A program made the translations under genes and the position numbers. A DNA stretch of 42,104 nucleotides from an uncultured Pseudomonadota bacterium (lineage in GTDB: Bacteria > Pseudomonadota > Gammaproteobacteria > Burkholderiales > Burkholderiaceae), in assembly GCA_946480245.1 (NCBI GenBank), contig CAMLIZ010000025.1, positions 1-42,104 of the forward strand, written 5' to 3'. Of the stretch, positions 29,190-36,003 are shown piece by piece. Numbering within the stretch: the first letter of the stretch is position 1; the number at the start of each line of letters is the position of its first letter. A model generated the notes under the pieces. That model worked only from the letters and a program-made list of their open reading frames with translations. It did no database searches and was not told where the DNA came from.

Positions 29190-30272
29190 TTAGCGTTCGT
29201 CGAAGCTGATCACGACCTTGTCGGTCAACGGATGCGACTGGCAGCTGAGCACGAAGCCGGCCGCCACCTCGGCCTTGTCGAGCGCGAAGTTGCGGTCCAT
29301 GCGCACCTCGCCTTCCAGCACTTTGCAGCGGCAGGTGGAGCACACGCCCGACTTGCACGAGTACGGCACGTCCATGCCGGCCGCAGCGGCGGCGTCGAGG
29401 ATGCTGGGGTCGGTCTTGCGGAACGTGATCTCGCGCCGGATGCCGTCGCGGATGACCTCGATGCGCGCGTTGTCGGCGTCGTCGGGCTGGGCCTCGTGGC
29501 GCAGCGCGTCGGCCGGCGTGGGCAGCGGGGCGCCGAAGCGCTCGATGTGGATGCGCTCCTCGGCCACGCCGGCTTCGCGCAGCGCGGCCTCCACCTCGTC
29601 GTTCATCTGGAACGGACCGCAGACGAACGCATGGTCGATGCGCCGCGGATCGACCAGCGTGCCGAAGAACTGCGCCAGCTTCTCACGCGTGAGCCGGCCG
29701 GCATACAGCGGTGCGTCCACATGCTCCTGCGTGAACACATGGTGCAGCGACAGGCGCGTGAGATAGCGGTTCTTCAGATCCTCCAGCTCCTCCTTGAACA
29801 TCGTGGAGGCAGGCCGGCGGTTGCTGTAGATCAGCGTGAACGTGCTCTTCGGCTCGCGCGCCAGCACCGTCTTCATGATCGACAGGATCGGCGTGATGCC
29901 GCTGCCACCGGCCACGCCGAGGTAGTGGCGCTCGGCCGACGGATCCAGCGGCACATGGAAGCGGCCCTGCGGCGGCATCACCTCCAGCAAGTCACCCACG
30001 TGCAGCCCCTCGCCCACCCAGCTGGAGAACGCGCCGCCGGGCACCTTGCGCACGCCCACGCGCAGGCAGGGATCGTCGACCCCGGCGCAGATGGAATAGG
30101 AGCGGCGCAGTTCCTCGCCGTTGGGCCGCGCGCGCAAGGTGAGGTACTGGCCCTGCGTGAAGCGGAACGTGTCCCGCAGCTCGGGCGGCACGTCGAACGA
30201 CAGGATCACCGCTTCGTCGGTGTCCGGCTGCACGTCGCGCACCTTCAGCGCGTGGAAATGGAGGCTGCTCAT
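29190..30272 (-). CDS. paaE: 1,2-phenylacetyl-CoA epoxidase reductase subunit PaaE
   Basis: PaaE passes electrons from NADPH through FAD and a 2Fe-2S cluster to the PaaA di-iron site. It has 360 residues from the ATG at 30272. The FAD-binding RSYSICAG is at 57-64, the NAD(P)-binding GVAGGSGITPILSI at 119-132, and the C-terminal plant-type ferredoxin has Cys306, Cys311, Cys314 and Cys344. This order (reductase first, ferredoxin last) is the PaaE type. Its ATG overlaps the paaD stop by 4 bp. Confidence 0.97.
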   Translation of the reverse strand: MSSLHFHALKVRDVQPDTDEAVILSFDVPPELRDTFRFTQGQYLTLRARPNGEELRRSYSICAGVDDPCLRVGVRKVPGGAFSSWVGEGLHVGDLLEVMPPQGRFHVPLDPSAERHYLGVAGGSGITPILSIMKTVLAREPKSTFTLIYSNRRPASTMFKEELEDLKNRYLTRLSLHHVFTQEHVDAPLYAGRLTREKLAQFFGTLVDPRRIDHAFVCGPFQMNDEVEAALREAGVAEERIHIERFGAPLPTPADALRHEAQPDDADNARIEVIRDGIRREITFRKTDPSILDAAAAAGMDVPYSCKSGVCSTCRCKVLEGEVRMDRNFALDKAEVAAGFVLSCQSHPLTDKVVISFDER

Positions 30273-30781
30273 ATCGGCTTGAAATGTTCGAAGGGCTCGC
30301 GGCAGGCGATGCAGCGATACAGCGCCTTGCAGGCGGTGGCGCCGAAGGCGGACAGGCGCTCCGTGTGCGTGCTGCCGCAGCGCGGGCACGGCACGTTCTC
30401 GCGCCGCACGAGGCGGATCGGCGCACCTTGCGTTGCGTCCACCATGCCCGGCGGCGCGATGCCGTATTCGCGCAGCTTGACGCGCCCCTGGTCGCTGATC
30501 CAGTCGGTGGTCCATGCAGGCGCGAGGCGCAGGCTCATGCGCATCGGGCCCAGGCCCGCGACTTCGAGCGCGCCGCGCACGCTGGCTTCGATGACCTCGG
30601 TGGCGGGGCAGCCGCTGTAGGTGGGCGTGAGCACCACCTCCATCGCGTCGCCATGGTCGATCACCTCGCGCACGATGCCCAGATCCACCACCGACAGCGC
30701 CGGCACCTCGGGATCGAGCACCGTCTGCAGCACGCTCCAGGCCTGCTGCACGCGGGGCGACGCTGCCGCCGCCACGTTCAC
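30269..30781 (-). CDS. paaD: Phenylacetate degradation protein PaaD
   Basis: PaaD is an MIP18/DUF59-type protein thought to help assemble or insert an iron-sulfur cluster for the epoxidase. It has 170 residues from the GTG at 30781, which has GGAGG six bases upstream and overlaps the paaC stop (GTGA). A second GTG three bases earlier is possible. The N-terminal DUF59 part has LDPEVPALSVVDLGIVREV and TYSGCPATEVI with Cys58. The C-terminal zinc-ribbon-like part has Cys132, Cys135, Cys157 and Cys160, with Cys151 nearby. Confidence 0.94.
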   Translation of the reverse strand: MNVAAAASPRVQQAWSVLQTVLDPEVPALSVVDLGIVREVIDHGDAMEVVLTPTYSGCPATEVIEASVRGALEVAGLGPMRMSLRLAPAWTTDWISDQGRVKLREYGIAPPGMVDATQGAPIRLVRRENVPCPRCGSTHTERLSAFGATACKALYRCIACREPFEHFKPI

Positions 30782-31551
30782 CACGCGCCTCCGGGATAGG
30801 CGCGCTGCAGGAACTGCATCTCGGTGAGGATGTAGCCCATGTGCTCGCTGTGGCGGCCATGCTTGCCTTCGGTGATGAAGGGCGTGTCCTGCGGCAGCGC
30901 AAGATTCGCTTCCTCGAGCACGCTGCTCATCTCGGCCAGCCAGGGCGCGCGCAGCTCGCTGGCCTTTGGGCCCAAGCCGCCCTGCGCCGCCGCGTCGTCG
31001 ACGGCATCGTCGGCAAACAGCTCGGCGGTGTACGGCCACAGCGCGTCGAGCGCCGCACGCATGCGGCGCGCGGATTCGTCGGTGCCGTCGCCCAGGCGCA
31101 CCACCCAGTCGGCGGCATGCTGCTGGTGGTAGCGCGCCTCCTTGATCGCCTTGCCGGCGATCGCGGCCAGCTCGGTGTCGCTCGACGAGGCCAGGCGCTC
31201 CCACATCAGTTTCAGCCAGGTGGATACCGCCAGGTTGCGCAGCATCGTGAAGGCGAAGTCACCTTTGGGCAACTCGACCAGCGTGGGGTTCACGAAGTCG
31301 CGCTCGTCGCGCAGGAACGCGAGCTGATCCTCGTCGTGGCCGCGGCCGTCCAGCCGCGCCGCATGCGTGAGCAGCGCGCGCGCCTGGCCGATCAGGTCGA
31401 GCGCCACGTTGGTCAGCGCGATGTCTTCCTCGAGCACCGGCGCATGGCCGGTCCACTCGCCCAGGCGCTGGCCGAGGATCAGGCAGGTGTCGGCCAGGCG
31501 CAGCACGTACTGCAGTTCGGGGCTCTTGCCGATGACGATGCTGGCACTCAT
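30778..31551 (-). CDS. paaC: 1,2-phenylacetyl-CoA epoxidase structural subunit PaaC
   Basis: PaaC is the ferritin-like partner of PaaA and lacks the metal site. It has 257 residues from the ATG at 31551, which overlaps the paaB stop by one base (TGATG). Helical segments include YVLRLADTCLILGQRLGEW, NVALDLIGQARALL, KEARYHQQHAADWVVRLGDG and GRHSEHMGYILTEMQFLQRA, all typical of PaaC. PaaA-PaaC form the core to which PaaB attaches. Confidence 0.97.
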   Translation of the reverse strand: MSASIVIGKSPELQYVLRLADTCLILGQRLGEWTGHAPVLEEDIALTNVALDLIGQARALLTHAARLDGRGHDEDQLAFLRDERDFVNPTLVELPKGDFAFTMLRNLAVSTWLKLMWERLASSSDTELAAIAGKAIKEARYHQQHAADWVVRLGDGTDESARRMRAALDALWPYTAELFADDAVDDAAAQGGLGPKASELRAPWLAEMSSVLEEANLALPQDTPFITEGKHGRHSEHMGYILTEMQFLQRAYPGGAW

Positions 31552-31847
31552 CACATGTGGTCCACGGCGTCGGGCAGCTTGTAGAACGTGGGGTGGCGGT
31601 ACACCTTGTCCTCCATCGGGTCGAAGTACATGTCCTTCTCGCCCGGGTCGGAGGCCACGATCTGGTCGGAGCGCACCACCCACACGCTGGTGCCTTCCTG
31701 GCGCCGCGTGTACACGTCGCGCGCCAGCTGAATGGCCATCGGCGCATCGGCGGCATGCAGGCTGCCGCAGTGCTTGTGGTCGAGCCCGGCCTTGCTGCGC
31801 ACGAACACCTCCCACAGCGGCCACTCGTTGCGTTGAACCTCGCTCAT
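31551..31847 (-). CDS. paaB: 1,2-phenylacetyl-CoA epoxidase subunit PaaB
   Basis: PaaB bridges PaaAC units in the epoxidase complex. It has 98 residues, the normal size. [35 protein letters not shown] and [12 protein letters not shown] are family landmarks. Its ATG overlaps the paaA stop (ATGA, 31844-31847). Confidence 0.97.
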   Translation of the reverse strand: MSEVQRNEWPLWEVFVRSKAGLDHKHCGSLHAADAPMAIQLARDVYTRRQEGTSVWVVRSDQIVASDPGEKDMYFDPMEDKVYRHPTFYKLPDAVDHM

Positions 31848-32848
31848 GCTGCTTCCTTCATCTTGGCGGCGCGCCTGGCTTCATGCGCCATGGCGGCCTC
31901 GCGCACCCATGCGCCGTCGTCCCACGCCTTCACGCGTGCGGCCAGGCGCTCCTTGTTGCAGGGCCCGTGGCCATTGACCACGCGCCAGAATTCGCTCCAG
32001 TCGATCACGCCGAAGTCGTAGTGCTGGCGCTCGTCGTTCCACTTGAGATCCGCGTCGGGCAGCGTCACGCCCAGCACCTCGGCCTGCGGCACCGTGGCGT
32101 CGACGAACTTCTGGCGCAGGTCGTCGTTGCTGATGCGCTTGATGCCCCAGCGCATGCTCTGCGCCGAGTGCACCGATTCGGCGTCGGGCGGGCCGAACAT
32201 CATCAGGCTGGGCCACCACCAGCGGTTCACCGCGTCCTGCACCATCGCGCGCTGAGCGTCGGTGCCGTCCTTCATCATCACCAGCAGCGCGTCGTAGCCC
32301 TGGCGCTGGTGGAAGCTCTCTTCCTTGCAGATGCGCACCATCGCGCGCGCATACGGCGCATACGAGCAGCGGCAGATCGGCACCTGGTTCATGATGGCCG
32401 CGCCGTCCACCAGCCAGCCGATCACGCCGATGTCGGCCCAGGTGAGCGTGGGGTAGTTGAAGATCGAGCTGTACTTGGCGCGGCCGGTGTGCAGCGCGTC
32501 CAGCAGCTGGTCGCGGCTGGTGCCCAGCGTCTCGGCCGCGGCATACAGGTACAGGCCGTGGCCGCCTTCGTCCTGCACCTTGGCCAGCAGGATCGCCTTG
32601 CGCTTGAGCGTGGGCGCACGCGTGATCCAGTTGCCTTCGGGCAGCATGCCCACGATCTCCGAGTGCGCGTGCTGGCTGATCTGCCGCACCAGCGTCTTGC
32701 GGTAGTGCTCGGGCATCCAGTCCTTGGCCTCGATGAAGTCACCGGCATCGATGCGCTCGTCGAAGCGCTGCTGCAGCTGATGCTCCTCGGCGGTCTTCAG
32801 CGTCTTGGCCTCGTCCTTTGGGCCCACATCCATCGCTTGCGTGTACAT
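31844..32848 (-). CDS. paaA: 1,2-phenylacetyl-CoA epoxidase catalytic subunit PaaA
   Basis: PaaA is the di-iron oxygenase that makes ring-1,2-epoxyphenylacetyl-CoA. It has 334 residues. The metal ligands line up with those I recall for E. coli PaaA (Glu42, Glu72, His75, Asp126, Glu155, His158) with a constant offset of 22: Glu64, Glu94, His97, Asp148, Glu177 and His180. They lie in [26 protein letters not shown] and [10 protein letters not shown]. The start at 32848 has GGAGTT upstream. A structured repeat separates it from paaK; from here to paaD every gene overlaps the next. Confidence 0.98.
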   Translation of the reverse strand: MYTQAMDVGPKDEAKTLKTAEEHQLQQRFDERIDAGDFIEAKDWMPEHYRKTLVRQISQHAHSEIVGMLPEGNWITRAPTLKRKAILLAKVQDEGGHGLYLYAAAETLGTSRDQLLDALHTGRAKYSSIFNYPTLTWADIGVIGWLVDGAAIMNQVPICRCSYAPYARAMVRICKEESFHQRQGYDALLVMMKDGTDAQRAMVQDAVNRWWWPSLMMFGPPDAESVHSAQSMRWGIKRISNDDLRQKFVDATVPQAEVLGVTLPDADLKWNDERQHYDFGVIDWSEFWRVVNGHGPCNKERLAARVKAWDDGAWVREAAMAHEARRAAKMKEAA

Positions 32849-32867
32849 CTGAACTCCTTTAGTGCGC

Positions 32868-32941
32868 GCCCAGGCCGCGCCGGGCCGCTCCCAAGCGGCC
32901 TGGGCGGCCCCCTCGGGGGGCGGCGAGCGCAGCGAGGGGGG
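32868..32941. repeat. Structured palindromic repeat, copy 2 (paaK/paaA gap)
   Basis: An 11 bp perfect inverted repeat GCCCAGGCCGC / GCGGCCTGGGC (32868-32878 and 32895-32905) encloses a 16-base loop containing GCCGGGCCGC. A competing 7 bp hairpin GGCCGCT-CCCA-AGCGGCC (32883-32900) overlaps it. A second module GGCGGCCCCC-TC-GGGGGGCGG (32903-32923) and a GAGGGGGG end follow. Loop and second module match the copy at 27270-27350, while the stem arms differ. Confidence 0.7.
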
Positions 32942-32944
32942 TTG

Positions 32945-34240
32945 TCATTTCGGCCGCTTGTCGATCACGCGGCGCGCCTTGCCGACGAGCGTGCGTTCGA
33001 TGCTTTCCGGCAGGCCCACGATCACCCGTGCGCTCACGCCGATCAGCGTCTTGATGCGGTGCTGCACCGTGCGCGCCATCTCGTCGCGATCGGCGTTCAC
33101 GTGCTCGGGCAGCACCTCGCAGCGGATCTCCAGTGCATCGAGCGGGCCTTCGCGTGACACCAACAGCTGGTACTGGCCGCCGAGTTGGCCGTGCTGCAGC
33201 ACGATCTCCTCCACCTGGGTGGGAAAGAGATTGACGCCGCGGATGATCAGCATGTCGTCGGTGCGGCCGACGATCTTGCCCATGCGACGCATGCTGCGTG
33301 CCGTGGGCGGCAATAGGCGCGTGAGGTCGCGCGTGCGGTAGCGGATGATCGGCAGCGCTTCCTTGGTCAGCGAGGTGAACACCAGTTCGCCCTCGCTGCC
33401 GTCAGGCAGCACCTCGCCGGTCTCCGGGTCGATGATTTCCGGGTAGAAGTGGTCTTCCCAGATCGTCGGGCCGTCCTTGGTCTCGACGCATTCGTTGGCC
33501 ACGCCCGGGCCCATCACTTCGGACAGGCCGTAGATGTCCACCGCGTCGATGCCGGCGGCCTGCTCGATCTCCTGGCGCATCGCCTCGGTCCACGGCTCCG
33601 CGCCGAAGATGCCGATGCGCAGCGAGCTCTCGCGCGGGTCCAGCCCCTGGCGCCTGAACTCCTCGATGATCACCTGCATGTAGCTCGGCGTGACCATGAT
33701 GATGTCGGGCTTGAAGTCGCAGATCAGCTGCACCTGCTTCTCGGTCTGCCCGCCCGACATCGGGATCACGGTGCAGCCCAGGCGCTCGGCGCCGTAGTGC
33801 GCACCCAGCCCGCCGGTGAACAGGCCGTAGCCGTAGGCCACATGCACGATGTCGCCCGCCTTGCCGCCGGAGGCGCGGATCGAGCGCGCCACCAGGTTGG
33901 CCCAGGTGTCGATGTCGTTCTTCGTGTAGCCGACCACCGTGGGCTTGCCGGTCGTGCCGGACGAGGCATGCACGCGCGCCACTTGCTCGCGCGGCACCGC
34001 GAACATGCCGAACGGGTAGTTGTCCCGCAGGTCCTTCTTGGTCGTGAACGGGAACTTGGCGAGGTCGGCCAGCGACTTGCAATCCGACGGGCGCACGCCC
34101 TTGGCGTCGAAGGCCTGGCGGTAGTGCGGCACGTTCTCGTAGGCGTGCTGCAGCGACCACTGCAGGCGCTTGAGCTGCAGGGCCTGCAGTTCGTCCTGGC
34201 TGGCGCGTTCGATGGGATCCAGGGACACGGGATGGCGCAT
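32945..34240 (-). CDS. paaK: Phenylacetate-CoA ligase
   Basis: PaaK activates phenylacetate to phenylacetyl-CoA with ATP, the entry step of the pathway. It has 431 residues. The AMP-forming ligase P-loop SSGTTGKPT is at 93-101. GAHYGAERLGCTVIPMSGG, IYGLSEVMGPG and the C-terminal hinge TRDLTRLLPPTARSMRRMG with GRTDDMLIIRGVN are typical of PaaK rather than of general acyl-CoA synthetases. The ATG at 34240 has GGAG eight bases upstream. It is the first gene of the paa array and sits downstream of a promoter overlapped by a TetR-type operator. Confidence 0.97.
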   Translation of the reverse strand: MRHPVSLDPIERASQDELQALQLKRLQWSLQHAYENVPHYRQAFDAKGVRPSDCKSLADLAKFPFTTKKDLRDNYPFGMFAVPREQVARVHASSGTTGKPTVVGYTKNDIDTWANLVARSIRASGGKAGDIVHVAYGYGLFTGGLGAHYGAERLGCTVIPMSGGQTEKQVQLICDFKPDIIMVTPSYMQVIIEEFRRQGLDPRESSLRIGIFGAEPWTEAMRQEIEQAAGIDAVDIYGLSEVMGPGVANECVETKDGPTIWEDHFYPEIIDPETGEVLPDGSEGELVFTSLTKEALPIIRYRTRDLTRLLPPTARSMRRMGKIVGRTDDMLIIRGVNLFPTQVEEIVLQHGQLGGQYQLLVSREGPLDALEIRCEVLPEHVNADRDEMARTVQHRIKTLIGVSARVIVGLPESIERTLVGKARRVIDKRPK

Positions 34241-34269
34241 TCGTCAACTCCTGCGGTCAAGGTTCATTC

Positions 34270-34291
34270 ATTGACCGACCGGTAAGTAAAT
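34270..34291. promoter_or_regulatory. TetR-type operator upstream of paaK
   Basis: An imperfect inverted repeat ATTGACCGACC / GGTAAGTAAAT is centred between 34280 and 34281, with 8 of 11 positions paired. It has the ACCGGT centre common in operators of TetR regulators of acyl-CoA metabolism. It overlaps the end of the -10 box and the inferred start site of the paaK promoter, so binding would block transcription. Confidence 0.65.
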
Positions 34292-34318
34292 CCTAGACGC
34301 AACGGAAGGTTGCGGCAA
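34290..34318 (-). promoter_or_regulatory. Sigma-70-type promoter of the paaK operon
   Basis: On the minus strand TTGCCG (34318-34313) and TAGGAT (34295-34290) are separated by exactly 17 bp; each matches 4 of 6 consensus bases. Transcription would begin near 34283, about 43 bases before the paaK ATG. A small inverted repeat CGCAAC/GTTGCG (34298-34303 and 34309-34314) lies in the spacer and reaches the -35 box. Confidence 0.5.
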
Positions 34319-34476
34319 GTCAAAGTGCCTAGGGATTACCCGAGGCCGCGGCCCGTGCCGGCCGGCGGCGCGCGCCGCAGCGGTGTTGGTGTTGTCCCCG
34401 ATGTGGACCAGTGCGGATGCGAGGCGATCCTGCGCAAACGACGCGACGATCGGTCACGCCAGGGAGACACCATTCG

Positions 34477-35244
34477 ATGACCATGGGTTGCATACCGGCG
34501 CGCCGCTGGGTGCTCGCGGCCGGGGCGTTGTGCCTGCTGCAGCCGGCCGTGGCGGCCGACCTCCGGGCCCCCTCTTCGGGCTTCCGCTGCACGCTGTTGG
34601 ACGGCGTAAAACTGATCAGCGTGCAGGACATCGCCAGGAACTTCCCGCACGCCGTGCAGGGTTGCACCGGCAGCGACGCCACGGTCGCCTGGAACCTCGT
34701 CGATGCCAAGCGGCCGCGCGTGCTTCAGGACGACCCGGACGACGACGACCTCGACGACGCTGCCGACGGCGACGGCCTGTCCCAGCTTGACGACGACATG
34801 CCGCGCCAGCGCACGCGCGAGCGCGACCAGCGCAGCGGTGCCGGGCGCTTCGAGCACTGGATCATGGAGGCCTGCCTGCGCCACGACGTCGACCCGGACT
34901 TGGTGCGGGCAGTGATCCAGGTCGAGTCGGGCCACCGGCCGCAGGCCCGCTCGGCCAAAGGCGCGCTCGGGTTGATGCAGGTGATGCCGGCAACCGGCGC
35001 GCGCTACGGGGTGACCGAGCCCGGGCAGTTGCTGGAACCCGCGCGCAACATCGACGTCGGCACGCGCTACCTGCGCGATCTGTACCGGCTCTTCGATGGT
35101 CGCATCGAGCTCATCCTGGCCGCCTACAACGCGGGGGAAGGCGCGGTGGCGCAATACGGCAATCGCATCCCGCCTTACCGCGAGACACGGGAGTACGTGC
35201 GGCGCGCGCTGCGCATCTACCGGCGCAGCCAGGACCCTCGTTAA
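34477..35244 (+). CDS. Secreted lytic transglycosylase with acidic Asp-rich linker
   Basis: It is predicted to cleave peptidoglycan in the periplasm. It has 255 residues from the ATG at 34477, ten bases after AGGGAG. The signal peptide (hydrophobic 11-24) ends at AVAA near residue 27. A small N-terminal domain with Cys38 and Cys63 precedes an Asp-rich linker at about 85-107. The SLT domain (about 125-255) has catalytic Glu150 in QVESGHRPQARS, the GALGLMQVMPATGARYGV motif and AAYNAGEGAV. It resembles the VirB1/IagB-like transglycosylases of specialised secretion, but no secretion genes are near. Its stop shares a TTAA with the convergent zinc-ribbon gene. Confidence 0.9.
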   Translation: MTMGCIPARRWVLAAGALCLLQPAVAADLRAPSSGFRCTLLDGVKLISVQDIARNFPHAVQGCTGSDATVAWNLVDAKRPRVLQDDPDDDDLDDAADGDGLSQLDDDMPRQRTRERDQRSGAGRFEHWIMEACLRHDVDPDLVRAVIQVESGHRPQARSAKGALGLMQVMPATGARYGVTEPGQLLEPARNIDVGTRYLRDLYRLFDGRIELILAAYNAGEGAVAQYGNRIPPYRETREYVRRALRIYRRSQDPR

Positions 35245-35564
35245 CGCGCTTGCGACCGGAGCGGGGCCACCGGCTGCGGCTCCTGCAGCACCAGCGCATC
35301 GAGATCGATGAAGTCGGCCTCGATCGCCAGCGGCAACGCTGCCGGCATCGTCTCCGGAGCGGGCGACAGCGGGTTCGGCTCCCCGCATTCCAGGCAGTGT
35401 TCAAGTGCGTCGTAGAAGATGAAGCCGCAGCTTTGGCAGCACTCGGTGCCGGAGCGCAGCTCCGCCGCGGCCAGTTCCGCGAAGACGGTGGGGCGGATCG
35501 TGGCGACGGCGCTGCGGCAGTGCATGCAGCCTTCCTGCGGAACGAGGTGCTTGGAACAGAACAT
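35241..35564 (-). CDS. Small protein with paired zinc-ribbon cysteines, function unknown
   Basis: It has 107 residues from the ATG at 35564, preceded by AGGAGAGG. Three cysteine knots are visible: Cys3 with Cys13 and Cys16 near the start, and a classical four-cysteine ribbon Cys43-x2-Cys46-x10-Cys57-x2-Cys60 in the middle. The C-terminal third is acidic and hydrophobic with no motif. I do not recognise the family. A zinc- or nucleic-acid-binding role is possible. It ends within the same TTAA that ends the convergent transglycosylase gene, so the two genes overlap by 4 bp. Confidence 0.7.
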   Translation of the reverse strand: MFCSKHLVPQEGCMHCRSAVATIRPTVFAELAAAELRSGTECCQSCGFIFYDALEHCLECGEPNPLSPAPETMPAALPLAIEADFIDLDALVLQEPQPVAPLRSQAR

Positions 35565-35789
35565 GGCGGCCTCTCCTCTTATCCCTGTCGCGCCGATGAT
35601 GCGCCGGCAGGCCGCGGGCCGATGCCCCGAAAAGCCACGCGATCCCGTCCAATTGCCTTGCCGAGTCGCACGGGTTCCTCTGCTGCCGGTGTACCGGCGC
35701 CTGAAGAAACCATGAAGCCCCCGGTGCGTTGCTTGAAACAAGCGGTTCGTCGGCGCAAGGTGGGTCCATTCATCGAATGGAGCCTTCCC

Positions 35790-35993
35790 ATGCAAGAGAA
35801 CAATGCGCCCAGCACCTGGGCCGACGCACGACGCATCGAGCTGCGGCACGATTTCGATGCCGCGTACTGGTGCAGGGTGTTCGACATCAGCCGTGCCGAA
35901 CTGCGCACGGCGGTGCAGCACGCCGGCCCGCAGGTGGACGCGGTGTGCCGCTATCTGGCGGCCCACGGACAGGGCCGCACGCTGCCGCACTGA
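35790..35993 (+). CDS. DUF3606 domain protein
   Basis: It has 67 residues. The pattern RRIELRHDFDAAYWCRVFDISRAELRTAVQHAGPQVDAVCRYL (given here in outline: RIEL, YWCRVFDIS, ELRTAVQ, VCRYL) matches the small DUF3606 family, with the charged start, the Tyr-Trp pair and a helix-turn-helix-like second half. Function is unknown. The ATG at 35790 has GGAG seven bases upstream, partly within a perfect hairpin CCATTC-ATC-GAATGG (35766-35780). An overlapping open frame 35729-36049 on the same strand has no family resemblance and was not used. Confidence 0.75.
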   Translation: MQENNAPSTWADARRIELRHDFDAAYWCRVFDISRAELRTAVQHAGPQVDAVCRYLAAHGQGRTLPH

Positions 35994-36003
35994 AGCACCG
36001 GCG

